Shown piece by piece: positions 1 to 8,406 of a stretch of DNA of 64,000 nucleotides. The notes below the pieces were generated by a model. The model was not told the origin of the DNA and searched no databases. It was given only the letters and a program-made list of their open reading frames with translations. Numbering within the stretch: the first letter of the stretch is position 1; each line of letters starts with the position of its first letter. Source of the DNA: Pseudomonas hygromyciniae (GTDB lineage: Bacteria > Pseudomonadota > Gammaproteobacteria > Pseudomonadales > Pseudomonadaceae); the NCBI RefSeq assembly GCF_016925675.1, contig NZ_CP070506.1:3842501-3906500 (forward strand), given 5' to 3'. Made by a program: the position numbers and the translations under genes.

Positions 1-1793
1 CCCAGGCGCCAGTGCCGTCGCTGATTTTCGATTCATGGCGTCGCTCCATGGAGCAACACCACCTGGATCCTGGCTCGCTGCAGGGTCCACGGATCCTCAC
101 CGAACCGTTGCTCAAGGAATGCCGCGAGCGCGCCGAGCTGTTCATGCGCATTGCCAGCGAGCAAGTCAGCCAACTGCACCACCGCGTGCGCCATGCCGAC
201 TACTGCGTGATGCTCACCGACGCCCAGGGCCAGACCATCGACCACCGGGTAGATGCGGCGATCCGCAGCGACTGCCGCAAGGCCGGCCTGTACCTGGGCA
301 CCTGCTGGTCGGAAGCCGAAGAAGGCACGTGCGGCGTGGCCACGGTGTTGACCAGCCAAGCGGCGGTGACGGTGCACAAGCGCGATCACTTCCGCGCCGC
401 CTTTATCAACCTGACCTGCTCCGCCGCGCCGATCTTCGACCCCCAGGGCAACCTGCTGGGGGTGATGGACGCTTCGGCGCTGCAATCGCCGGATGACCGA
501 CGCAGCCAGCACCTGGTGCGCCAGATGGTGGCGCAGAGCGCCCAGGCCATCGAAAACGCCTTCTTCATGCACAGCGCCGCCCGCCACTGGGTGCTCCAGG
601 CCCATAGCACGCCGGGTTATGTCGACAGCCAACCCGACCTGCTGCTGGCCTGGGACCAGGAAGGTCGTCTGCAAGCCTTGAACAGCAAGGCACGCCAGGC
701 GTTGCGCCGGCGCTTTGGCCAGGTGCCGGTGCATATCGGCGAGGTGTTCGACCTCGACGCGTTGCGCGCGGTGACCGATCAATCGGTCCAGCAACTGCAG
801 TGGCTGGGAGAAACTGGCGTGCTGCATGTGCGCGTCAACACCCCGCGGCGCCAACCTGCGCGGGCGCTGCCCCATGCCCAGGTCGACCCACGGGTGGAAG
901 AACACCTGCGCCTGGCCGTGCGGGTCAAGGACCGCAACCTGCCGGTGCTGGTGCAAGGCGAAACCGGGGCCGGCAAGGAAGTCTTCGCCCGCCAACTGCA
1001 CGCCCGCAGTGCGCGCCGCGATGGGCCATTCGTGGCGGTGAACTGTGCGGCAATCCCGGAAAACCTGATTGAAAGCGAGCTGTTTGGCTACGTCGCCGGT
1101 GCCTTTACCGGGGCCTCCAGCAAGGGCATGACCGGGCTGTTGCAACAGGCCCACGGCGGCACGTTGTTCCTCGATGAAATCGGCGATATGCCCCTGGCCC
1201 TGCAAACACGCTTGCTGCGGGTGATGGCCGAAGGTGAAGTGGCCCCGCTGGGTGCGGCGAAAACCCAAGCGGTGGATATCCAGGTCATCTGCGCCAGCCA
1301 CCGCGACCTCGCGGCCCTGGTCAATGACGGGCGTTTTCGTGAAGACCTGTACTTTCGCCTGGGCTGCGCCCGTGTCACCTTGCCGCCGCTGCGCGAGCGC
1401 ACCGACAAACTGGGCTTGATCAACCGGTTGTTGGAGCAGGAAGCACGCAGCTGCGCAATCACGGTGGGCATCGGTCAGGCAGCGCTTGAGGCACTGCTGG
1501 GCTATGCCTGGCCTGGCAACGTGCGGCAACTGCGCCATGTGCTGGCCTATGCCTGTGCGGTGTGCGAAGGCGGGACGATCCAACTGACGGACTTGCCGGT
1601 CGAGGTGCGCGGCGAACGGGTGGAAGTCGAGGTAGAACACAGTGCGAGCCCAGAGCGGCAGGTGCTGCTGGATGCGCTGGTGCGCCATCGCTGGAAGCCG
1701 TTGCCGGCGGCGCAGGCGCTGGGGATTTCCCGCGCGACCTTGTATCGCCGGGTCAAGCAACTGGGCATTGATATGCCCGGTAAACACCCCTGA
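1..1793 (+). CDS. acoR: AcoR-like sigma-54-dependent activator (N-terminus probably cut by window edge)
   Basis: Enhancer-binding activator of sigma-54 RNA polymerase, most like AcoR of acetoin catabolism. From the in-window GTG at 12 it has 593 residues. A GAF-like sensor lies at about residues 60-180. The AAA+ domain follows with Walker A GETGAGKE (about 315), the sigma-54 contact loop GAFTGA (about 362) and Walker B GGTLFLDEIGDM (about 380). A Fis-type HTH ends the protein (about 550-590). The frame is open to base 1 and the first residues (FDSWRRSMEQHHLDP) match the interior of family N-termini, so the true start is probably outside. It converges on an acetoin/butanediol SDR, which supports the assignment. 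The inducer is inferred. Confidence 0.85.
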   Translation, partial: QAPVPSLIFDSWRRSMEQHHLDPGSLQGPRILTEPLLKECRERAELFMRIASEQVSQLHHRVRHADYCVMLTDAQGQTIDHRVDAAIRSDCRKAGLYLGTCWSEAEEGTCGVATVLTSQAAVTVHKRDHFRAAFINLTCSAAPIFDPQGNLLGVMDASALQSPDDRRSQHLVRQMVAQSAQAIENAFFMHSAARHWVLQAHSTPGYVDSQPDLLLAWDQEGRLQALNSKARQALRRRFGQVPVHIGEVFDLDALRAVTDQSVQQLQWLGETGVLHVRVNTPRRQPARALPHAQVDPRVEEHLRLAVRVKDRNLPVLVQGETGAGKEVFARQLHARSARRDGPFVAVNCAAIPENLIESELFGYVAGAFTGASSKGMTGLLQQAHGGTLFLDEIGDMPLALQTRLLRVMAEGEVAPLGAAKTQAVDIQVICASHRDLAALVNDGRFREDLYFRLGCARVTLPPLRERTDKLGLINRLLEQEARSCAITVGIGQAALEALLGYAWPGNVRQLRHVLAYACAVCEGGTIQLTDLPVEVRGERVEVEVEHSASPERQVLLDALVRHRWKPLPAAQALGISRATLYRRVKQLGIDMPGKHP

Positions 1794-1810
1794 AACCCTG
1801 CAATCCAAAT

Positions 1811-1898
1811 GTGGGAGCGGGCTTGCCCGCGAAAGCGGTGTGTCAGTAACAAATAAGCTACCTGACCCACCGCCTTCGCGAGCAAGCCCGCTCCCACA
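1811..1898. repeat. REP doublet
   Basis: Two inverted REP units, GTGGGAGCGGGCTTGCCCGC and its near complement GAGCAAGCCCGCTCCCAC, separated by about 50 bases. It sits between the convergent acoR and SDR genes, where it could also act as a bidirectional stem-loop. Confidence 0.9.
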
Positions 1899-1921
1899 TT
1901 TTTACCGGGTCGAGCCTGGGG

Positions 1922-2701
1922 TTAGCGGTACACAAGGCCGCCGTCGATCAACGGTGCCTGGCCGGTCATGTAGTCCGAATCCGGGCCGGCCAGGTAGGCC
2001 ACCAGGCCTGCCACGTCCTCCGGCGTTTCTGCGCGGCCCAGTGCGATGCCATCTACGTACTTCTTGTACGTTGCGCCAACTTCAGCACCGGTAATCTCGG
2101 CCATGCGCTTGTCGATCTCGACCCACATATCGGTGCCCACTACACCCGGGCAATAGGCATTGACCGTCACCCCGGCGCTGGCCAGTTCCTTGGCCGCCGC
2201 CTGGGTCAGGGCGCGCACGGCAAACTTGGTCGCCGAGTACACGCCCAGCAGGGCAAAGCCTTCATGCCCGGCAATCGAGCAGGCGTTGATGATCTTGCCC
2301 TTCTGTTTGAGCGCCTTGAATTTATTGCCAGCAGCCTGGATGCCCCACAACACGCCCTGCACGTTGATACCCAGGGTGCGTTCGACCTGTTCCGGGGTCA
2401 CCTCCAGCAGCGAATCGATCTGCGCCACTCCAGCGTTGTTGACGATGATGTCGAAGCCACCGAGGGTCTGGTGCGCATGGTCGACCGCCGCGACCACCTG
2501 CTCACGCTTGGACACGTCGGCGGTAAACACCGAGGCCTTGCGCCCCAGTGCCACGACCTCGGCTGCCACGGCTTCAAGCTTGGCGTTATTGAGGTCGACC
2601 AGGGCGATATCCGCCCCGTCCCGCGCCAGGCGCAGGGCGATGGCCCGGCCAATGCCCTGACCGGCGCCGGTCACCAGTGCAACTTTTCCAGCGATACTCA
2701 T
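1922..2701 (-). CDS. Acetoin reductase / 2,3-butanediol dehydrogenase-type SDR
   Basis: Classical short-chain dehydrogenase of 259 residues, likely interconverting diacetyl, acetoin and 2,3-butanediol with NAD(H). The nucleotide motif TGAGQGIG is at residues 11-18, NNAG at 88-91, and the catalytic S-Y-K set at about 143/156/160 (Y in VYSATK). The C-terminus TGQAPLIDGGLVYR is typical of the family. The ATG at 2701 is chosen over an upstream TTG because AGGAG lies a few bases before it. It faces the AcoR-like gene. A perfect palindrome about 85 bases upstream (2785-2809) may control it. Stereospecificity cannot be read from sequence. Confidence 0.85.
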   Translation of the reverse strand: MSIAGKVALVTGAGQGIGRAIALRLARDGADIALVDLNNAKLEAVAAEVVALGRKASVFTADVSKREQVVAAVDHAHQTLGGFDIIVNNAGVAQIDSLLEVTPEQVERTLGINVQGVLWGIQAAGNKFKALKQKGKIINACSIAGHEGFALLGVYSATKFAVRALTQAAAKELASAGVTVNAYCPGVVGTDMWVEIDKRMAEITGAEVGATYKKYVDGIALGRAETPEDVAGLVAYLAGPDSDYMTGQAPLIDGGLVYR

Positions 2702-2784
2702 GATGATCTCCTGCAACGATAAGCGAAGCCTTGTCTATCGCAGGTGCGGGGTCGCGCTGTCGAGGCCCGGATGACCTGGCGTGG

Positions 2785-2809
2785 GGCTTGAGACGCAACG
2801 TCTCAAGCC
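2785..2809. promoter_or_regulatory. Perfect 11-bp inverted repeat, candidate operator
   Basis: GGCTTGAGACG-CAA-CGTCTCAAGCC, arms identical, in the divergent gap between the SDR (start 2701) and the TonB receptor (start 2894). There is no T-tract, so it is not an obvious terminator. The spacing suits a regulator site for either gene. The bound protein is unknown. Confidence 0.45.
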
Positions 2810-2893
2810 GACGCGCCACGGCCAGTACTTGTAAAGGCCCGCAGTTATGCCTAGCTTATGCGCCCCCGCCCCGCGCTTTAAGGCCTTGCCCCC

Positions 2894-5044
2894 ATGGTTT
2901 TGCGTTTTCGCCCCGTCGTCACCTCACATTTGGCCCTCGGCCTGCTGCTCAGCGGCGGCATTGGCAACAGCCTGGCGGCTGAGCTTGAATTGCCAGCGCT
3001 GAATATCCAGGGCGAGGATGAGTCCGGTTATCGCGCACAAAGCGCGTCGGTCGGCGGCTTCGAGGAAGCGCCGCTGCTCGACACCCCGGCTTCGATCACC
3101 GTGATCAATGCCGCGCTGATCAAGGACCAGCAGGCACGCCTGCTCAGTGAAGTGCTGCGCAACGACGCCTCGGTGGGCGAAAGCTACGCGCCGATCGGCT
3201 ACTACGAAAACTTCGTGGTCCGGGGTTTTTCCTTGAATGCCGCCAGCAGCTACAAGATCAACGGTCGCACCGTCACCGGCGAGCAGAACGTCGCCCTGGA
3301 AAACAAACAGCGGGTGGAACTGCTCAAAGGCCTGGCGGGCCTGCAAAGCGGGATTGCCGAGCCCAGCGGCGTGATCAACTACGTGACCAAGCGCCCGGAA
3401 GACGTGCGTTCAGTCACGCTGTCCACCGATGATCGCGGCAGCGGCTACATCGCTACCGATGTCGGTGGCTGGTTTGGCAGCGAGCAGCAATTTGGCTTGC
3501 GCGCCAACGTCGCCCATGAAGACCTCAACTCTTATGTCGAACACGCCAATGGCCAGCGCGATTTTGTGTCCCTGGCCTTCGACTGGAACATCAGCCCCGA
3601 CGCCGTGCTGCAACTGGATGCCGAATACCAGGACAAGCAACAGCGTTCGGTGCCCGGCTACCAACTGCTCGGCGGCACCGAAGTGCCCCATGACGCCTCG
3701 CCGAAAAAACTGCTCGGCCATCAGAGCGGCTCCAAGCAGGTGGGCATCGAATCGCTGAACCTCAACGGCAAGTTCGAGTACCGCTTCAGCGACCAGTGGA
3801 AAGGCAGCGTCAGCGCGGCCCGCAGCAAGGTGGTAATTGATGATTACAGTTCGTTTGCGTGGGGTTGCTACTACGTTGGCACGTGCAACGCGAACACTTT
3901 CAGCCCCGAGGGTGACTACGACGTCTACGACTACCGAAGCCCCGACGACACCCGGCGCAATGATGAAATCCAGGCGGCCATGACCGGGCTGTTCGACACC
4001 GCAGGCATAGGCCATGAGCTGACCTTCGGTACCAGCGCGTTCCGCCGGGTGATCGACAAGCGCAAGTCGGTCAACGAATACGTCGGCACCGGCAACATCA
4101 ATCAGGACCCGGAAACCTTCCCGCCCACCGACAAACCATTGAACGACAGTCACCGGCGCCTCGACAGCCGCCAGTACGGGCTGTTCGTCACCGACCGCAT
4201 CAGTTTCAACGAGCAATGGCAAACCGTGCTCGGTGGCCGTGAAGTGCGCCTGGATGAAAAAGCCTTCGACGAGACTGGGGTGCAGGCTCGCCATACCCAG
4301 AAGTATGTGTTCCTGCCCAACGCTGCCTTGATCTTCAAGCCGATGGAAAACCTGTCTCTGTACACCAGCTACAGCAAAGGCCTGTCGCTGGGCGGCGAAG
4401 CACCGTGGTATGCGAGGATTCCCGGCCAGATACTTGCGCCAACCGTTTCCCGCCAGCTCGAAGCCGGGGTGAAATACGACTGGCGCCGCATCAGCTTCGC
4501 CGCCGCCGTGTTCCAGACACGCCAGGCCTACCAGTACGCCAAGCCCGATAGCGCCGGCGATTTCACCTACGTGCAGCAGGGCCAGCAGAAAAATACCGGC
4601 CTGGAGCTGTCGGCCAATGGCTGGGCCACCGAGCGTCTGCAGATCGCCACCAGCGTGGCGGCGATTCGCGCCCGGGTAAACGGCAGCGGCACGCCGCAAT
4701 ACGAAGGTCACCAGACGATCAACGTGCCCAAGCTGCGCGCCAGCGTATACGCCGACTACGCCCTACCGTGGGTCAACGGCCTGGCGGTACTCGGCGGCGT
4801 GCAATACAGCGCCAGCAAAAACGCCAATCGCACCGGCAATGTGGAAGTGGGCGACTATGCGCTGGTCAACATTGGCAGCCGCTACACCACCAAGGTTGAC
4901 GGCTATGAAACGGTGTTTCGCCTGAGCGTCGACAACCTGTTCGACAAGCGCTACTGGCGTGACGCGGGCGAATACATGGGCGATGACTATCTGTTCCAGG
5001 GCGCGCCATTGACGGCGCGCTTGAGTGCGTCCGTCAACTTCTGA
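2894..5044 (+). CDS. TonB-dependent siderophore receptor
   Basis: Outer-membrane gated barrel of 716 residues that imports a ferric siderophore or similar ligand using TonB energy. A signal peptide covers about residues 1-29 (LALGLLLSGGIGNSLAA). The plug starts with DTPASITVINAALIKDQQ and includes NFVVRGFSL and EPSGVINYVTKRP (to about 160). The barrel ends in the porin-type aromatic terminus SASVNF. It stands alone: no sigma/anti-sigma pair or siderophore genes are adjacent and the N-terminus lacks a clear extra signalling domain. I saw no convincing Fur box upstream. The ligand is unknown. Confidence 0.9.
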   Translation: MVLRFRPVVTSHLALGLLLSGGIGNSLAAELELPALNIQGEDESGYRAQSASVGGFEEAPLLDTPASITVINAALIKDQQARLLSEVLRNDASVGESYAPIGYYENFVVRGFSLNAASSYKINGRTVTGEQNVALENKQRVELLKGLAGLQSGIAEPSGVINYVTKRPEDVRSVTLSTDDRGSGYIATDVGGWFGSEQQFGLRANVAHEDLNSYVEHANGQRDFVSLAFDWNISPDAVLQLDAEYQDKQQRSVPGYQLLGGTEVPHDASPKKLLGHQSGSKQVGIESLNLNGKFEYRFSDQWKGSVSAARSKVVIDDYSSFAWGCYYVGTCNANTFSPEGDYDVYDYRSPDDTRRNDEIQAAMTGLFDTAGIGHELTFGTSAFRRVIDKRKSVNEYVGTGNINQDPETFPPTDKPLNDSHRRLDSRQYGLFVTDRISFNEQWQTVLGGREVRLDEKAFDETGVQARHTQKYVFLPNAALIFKPMENLSLYTSYSKGLSLGGEAPWYARIPGQILAPTVSRQLEAGVKYDWRRISFAAAVFQTRQAYQYAKPDSAGDFTYVQQGQQKNTGLELSANGWATERLQIATSVAAIRARVNGSGTPQYEGHQTINVPKLRASVYADYALPWVNGLAVLGGVQYSASKNANRTGNVEVGDYALVNIGSRYTTKVDGYETVFRLSVDNLFDKRYWRDAGEYMGDDYLFQGAPLTARLSASVNF

Positions 5045-5075
5045 TCCCGCCCCAAGTAACCTGAATCGGGCTGTT

Positions 5076-5207
5076 GTGGCGAGCGGGCTTGCCCCGCGTT
5101 GGGCTGCTTAGCAGCCCCAATAAGCCGAATGCGGTGTGCCAGATACACCCTAGCGGCTGGTTTTGGGGCTGCTACGCAGCCCAGCGCGGGGCAAGCCCGC
5201 TCGCCAC
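5076..5207. repeat. REP doublet with nested inner palindrome
   Basis: Outer arms GTGGCGAGCGGGCTTGCCCC and GGGGCAAGCCCGCTCGCCAC enclose a second inverted pair built on GGGCTGC/GCAGCCC, so the element can fold as one long cruciform. It lies between the convergent TonB receptor and AhpD-like genes. Confidence 0.85.
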
Positions 5208-5258
5208 AGGGGATTGGTCCGCTGGCCCTTAATAGCCAGCGCCCATCTTTGAATGGTG

Positions 5259-5696
5259 TTACTTGGGCATCTTGCGAAAGCCCACCGCCAGGCGGTTCCA
5301 GCTGTTGATGGTGGCGATGGCCACGCTCAGGTCAACCTGTTCGGCGGGGCTGAATTGGTCATTGAGCAACGCGTAATCTTCGTCCGAGGCGTGGGTATGG
5401 CTGATCAGTGTCAGGCTTTCGGCCCAGGCCAGGGCGGCACGTTCCCGTGGGGTGAAGAATGGCGTTTCACGCCAGGCCGAAAGGGTGTACAGGCGACGTT
5501 CGGTCTCGCCACCCTTGCGTGCATCGGCGGTGTGCATGTCCAGGCAGAAGGCGCAGCCGTTGATCTGGGACACGCGCAGGCGCACCAGCTCCAGCAGCGG
5601 CAGTTCGATGGACAATTTGCCGACGGCCGCTTCCAGGGCGAGCATGGCTTTCATCGCGTCAGGGGAAGCGGTGTAGAAATCGATACGGGCAGACAT
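5259..5696 (-). CDS. AhpD-like carboxymuconolactone decarboxylase family protein
   Basis: Small all-helical protein of 145 residues in the AhpD/CMD fold. The peroxidase-type motif is clear: C48-A-F-C51 followed by H55 (INGCAFCLDMH), the redox pair and proton relay used by AhpD-type alkylhydroperoxidases. The region LPLLELVRLRVSQ before it and ERAALAWAESLT after it are family hallmarks. It is probably a cytoplasmic antioxidant enzyme. It is not in an operon: REP DNA follows on one side and a short gap before the MscS gene on the other. The exact substrate is not predictable. Confidence 0.85.
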   Translation of the reverse strand: MSARIDFYTASPDAMKAMLALEAAVGKLSIELPLLELVRLRVSQINGCAFCLDMHTADARKGGETERRLYTLSAWRETPFFTPRERAALAWAESLTLISHTHASDEDYALLNDQFSPAEQVDLSVAIATINSWNRLAVGFRKMPK

Positions 5697-5800
5697 GGTG
5701 TTACTCCAGGACAGTGGGGATTGGTGCCCAGCTTAATCACCCCACTACCCTGCACAAATAGCCAATCCGGGCGAAGAACAGGTAGCCAATGCCAAGCGCT

Positions 5801-7243
5801 TCAGGCGCGGCTGCGCAGCCAATGCAAGAAGCCCTTTTTCACCGGTACGATTGGCGCGTCCTGGGTCAGGTGCTGGGCGGCATGCAGGCGGAAATCCAGG
5901 AGGTTTTGCATGGCTTCGCTGATATCGTGGCGCGCGTCCAGGCACGGTTTGAGGTATTCCTTTTCGATGCGGTAGAGGGTGCAGTAGGTCTTCGCCACAA
6001 AGTCCGCCGGCACGCTTTGCTCACCCAGGATCCCGGCTTCACCAATCACTTCACCGGGGCCCATGCGCCCGCCTTCGAACGTGTGCCCGGCCTTGGCCAG
6101 CATCACCGAAACCACCCCGGACTCGATGATAAACAGATGATCGCTGACCTCCCCCGTCGGCAGGATCATCTCGCCGGCGCGGAAGGTGCGCAGGGTCATG
6201 TTCTGGCTGAACGTTTCCTTCTCTTCCTGGCGCAGGGTCGAGAAGATATTGGAGCTTTCCAGCAGCGCCCGCGCCGGCGAGGTGGTCGGCGAGGTGGGGC
6301 TCTCGGCGCTCGACAGCAGGCTGACGCCAGCCGCCTGCAAATGCCGGTAGGCCAGGTCATAAAGCTGATTGCGCACCTCGCGTTTAAGGCCCATGGCAGG
6401 CACAAAACCGCTGATTTCATATTCCACACCGCCGCCCGTGGAGGTCTTGAACGCCACGCTTGGCGCCGGCTTGGCCAGCAATTGCCGGCAGCCCTGCATG
6501 GCACGCTCCAAGGCTTCGAGCACTGTTTGTGGGCGCGCATGGGGGCTGACTTGCAGGCTCACCGCCAGGCCGAACATATCGGCCGGGCGCGAGAAGTTGA
6601 TGATCTTGGCCTTGGCCGCCAACGAATTGGGGATCACCGCCATGCTGCCCTGGGAGGTTTGCAGGCGCGTGGCACGCCAGTCGATGTCCGTCACCCGGCC
6701 TTCGGTGCCGTCGATGGAGATCCAGTCATCCAGTTGGTAGGGCTTGGTGGTGTTGAGCACGATCCCGGAGAACACGTCGCTCAAGGTGCTTTGCAAGGCC
6801 AGGCCGACGATGATCGCCACCGCGCCGGACGTCGCCAGCACGCCCTTGACTGGCAGGTCGAGCACGTAGGCCATGGCCGCGATGATCGCGATCAGGAAGA
6901 TCACCGCGCCCATCAGGTCTTGCAGCAACCGCCCGGTATGGCCGACCCGCTGCATCATCAAGGCCCCGAGCAAGACCGTCAGGGTGCGCGCGGCGAACAA
7001 CCACCAGCCGATCTGCAACGCCGTGGCGGCCAGGTGCAGCGGGGTGTTGTCGGCATAGGGCGCCAGTTGCATGGGGTTCATGCCATCGTTGAACAGCACG
7101 GCGCTGAACACGGCGAAAATCCCCAGGCGCGCGATCAATTTCCAGTTGCCGGGGCTGGCCGAAAACAGACGCCAGACGACGATATCGATAAGGATCAGCG
7201 CCAGGGCGCACAGCATCGGGTGATCGGCGATAAAAGACAGCAT
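5801..7243 (-). CDS. MscS-family mechanosensitive channel with C-terminal cyclic-nucleotide-binding domain
   Basis: Inner-membrane channel of 480 residues. Three to four membrane segments fill the first 150 residues (LCALALILIDIVVW; FAVFSAVLF; IFLIAIIAAMAYVL; GAVAIIVGLALQ). The MscS pore and beta domain follow (VFSGIVLNTTKPYQLDDWI; GRVTDIDWRATRLQT). A CRP-type cyclic-nucleotide fold closes the protein at about 320-450 (GEMILPTGEVSDHLFIIESG; GPGEVIGEAGILGE). The ATG at 7243 is preferred because the ORF upstream of it overlaps pirin and CCTGGAGT sits at suitable spacing. The arrangement suggests gating or tuning by a nucleotide second messenger, which is inferred. Confidence 0.88.
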   Translation of the reverse strand: MLSFIADHPMLCALALILIDIVVWRLFSASPGNWKLIARLGIFAVFSAVLFNDGMNPMQLAPYADNTPLHLAATALQIGWWLFAARTLTVLLGALMMQRVGHTGRLLQDLMGAVIFLIAIIAAMAYVLDLPVKGVLATSGAVAIIVGLALQSTLSDVFSGIVLNTTKPYQLDDWISIDGTEGRVTDIDWRATRLQTSQGSMAVIPNSLAAKAKIINFSRPADMFGLAVSLQVSPHARPQTVLEALERAMQGCRQLLAKPAPSVAFKTSTGGGVEYEISGFVPAMGLKREVRNQLYDLAYRHLQAAGVSLLSSAESPTSPTTSPARALLESSNIFSTLRQEEKETFSQNMTLRTFRAGEMILPTGEVSDHLFIIESGVVSVMLAKAGHTFEGGRMGPGEVIGEAGILGEQSVPADFVAKTYCTLYRIEKEYLKPCLDARHDISEAMQNLLDFRLHAAQHLTQDAPIVPVKKGFLHWLRSRA

Positions 7244-7313
7244 CCAGGCGACTCCAGGGCGAATGCCCTGAAGATCGCATGAAATGCAGTTGGCGGGTAT
7301 AGGGCGCCACCAA

Positions 7314-8189
7314 TCAATCGGCGGCGCCGTGCAGTTGCCCGAATTGGCCGGACTGGAAGTCGGCAAAGGCCTGGTGGATCTCTTGCTCGGTGTTCATCAC
7401 GAACGGGCCGTGACCGACGATGGGCTCGTCGATGGGTTCACCACTGAGCAGCAACACCATGGCGTCGGTGTTGGACTCCAGGCTGATCTGCTTGCCATCG
7501 CGCTCGAACAGCACCAGTTGCCCTTCCCGGACCACTTCACCGCCGTTGACTTGCACGGTGCCTTTGAGCACCACCAGCGCGGTATTGCGCCCGGCGTGCA
7601 GGTCAAAGGTCACGGCCTTGCCGCCATTGAGGCGCAGATCCCACACATCAATGGGCGTAAAGGTGCGCGCCGGGCCTGTGTGGCCGTCGAACTCACCGGC
7701 GATCAGGCGCAGGCTGCCAGCACCGTTGGCCAGGGGCAACGCGGGGATATCGCCGTCGAGGATGGTCTGGTAGCCGGCGTCGCTCATTTTGTCCTTGGCC
7801 GGCAGGTTGACCCACAGCTGCACCATTTCCAGGGCCCCACCTCGTTTGGCGAAGGCTTGGGAATGGAACTCCTCATGCAGGATGCCCTTGGCTGCCGTCA
7901 TCCACTGCACGTCGCCGGGGCCGATGGTGCCGCCTGCACCGGTTGAATCGCGGTGCTCGACTTCACCTTCGTAAACGATGGTCACGGTTTCAAAGCCGCG
8001 ATGGGGATGCTGGCCCACGCCACGTCGCTGGGTGGTGGGGGTGAAATGTTCCGGGCCGGCGTGGTCCAGCAGCAGGAACGGGCTGATGTGCTTACCCATG
8101 GTGTCGTAGGAAAACAGCGTGCGAACCGGGAAACCGTCGCCAACCCAATGGCCGCGTGGGCTGGTGTAGATACCGATGATGTTTTTCAT
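7314..8189 (-). CDS. Pirin family protein
   Basis: Bicupin of 291 residues. The iron-binding pattern of the first cupin is present (HPHRGFETVTIVYEGEVEHRDS) as is the family stretch GDVQWMTAAKGILHEEF. The start at 8189 has a strong ribosome site (GGAGGACCCTCATG). Pirins bind a metal and some are quercetinases or redox sensors; which applies here is unknown. It is divergent from an RND efflux pair, with a perfect palindrome in the shared promoter region at 8344-8365. Confidence 0.9.
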   Translation of the reverse strand: MKNIIGIYTSPRGHWVGDGFPVRTLFSYDTMGKHISPFLLLDHAGPEHFTPTTQRRGVGQHPHRGFETVTIVYEGEVEHRDSTGAGGTIGPGDVQWMTAAKGILHEEFHSQAFAKRGGALEMVQLWVNLPAKDKMSDAGYQTILDGDIPALPLANGAGSLRLIAGEFDGHTGPARTFTPIDVWDLRLNGGKAVTFDLHAGRNTALVVLKGTVQVNGGEVVREGQLVLFERDGKQISLESNTDAMVLLLSGEPIDEPIVGHGPFVMNTEQEIHQAFADFQSGQFGQLHGAAD

Positions 8190-8343
8190 GAGGGTCCTCC
8201 AATGTGCATACACCTTAAATCCAATACCAATAAGGCGGTAGACGGCGGATTTGACTCGCATCGTTCCATACATGGGACAACTTGATGTCGCCACTCTCCC
8301 GCTCAACTCACTTTTAGGGGCTGGATTAAATTATATTTCGGTC

Positions 8344-8365
8344 GTAATATTCCACAAAATATTAC
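8344..8365. promoter_or_regulatory. 22-bp palindrome in pirin/RND divergent promoter
   Basis: GTAATATT-CCACAA-AATATTAC, perfect 8-bp arms, in an AT-rich 217-base gap between the divergent pirin and RND genes. The size and symmetry resemble a dimeric repressor site. No regulator gene is adjacent. Confidence 0.5.
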
Positions 8366-8406
8366 ACATGTAATTTTTACTGACCCAGCAGCACCAGGAG
8401 CCTGAA

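Noticed and set aside
33..1808. Long minus-strand open frame of 591 residues opposite the AcoR-like gene
   Set aside because: It mirrors the codon pattern of the real gene in GC-rich DNA and its translation has no recognisable domain. Similar long shadow frames oppose the RND, TonB and porin genes.
2702..2784. Sigma-54 -24/-12 promoter for the SDR
   Set aside because: Only a loose GG-N10-GC could be found, without the TGGCAC and TTGC context.
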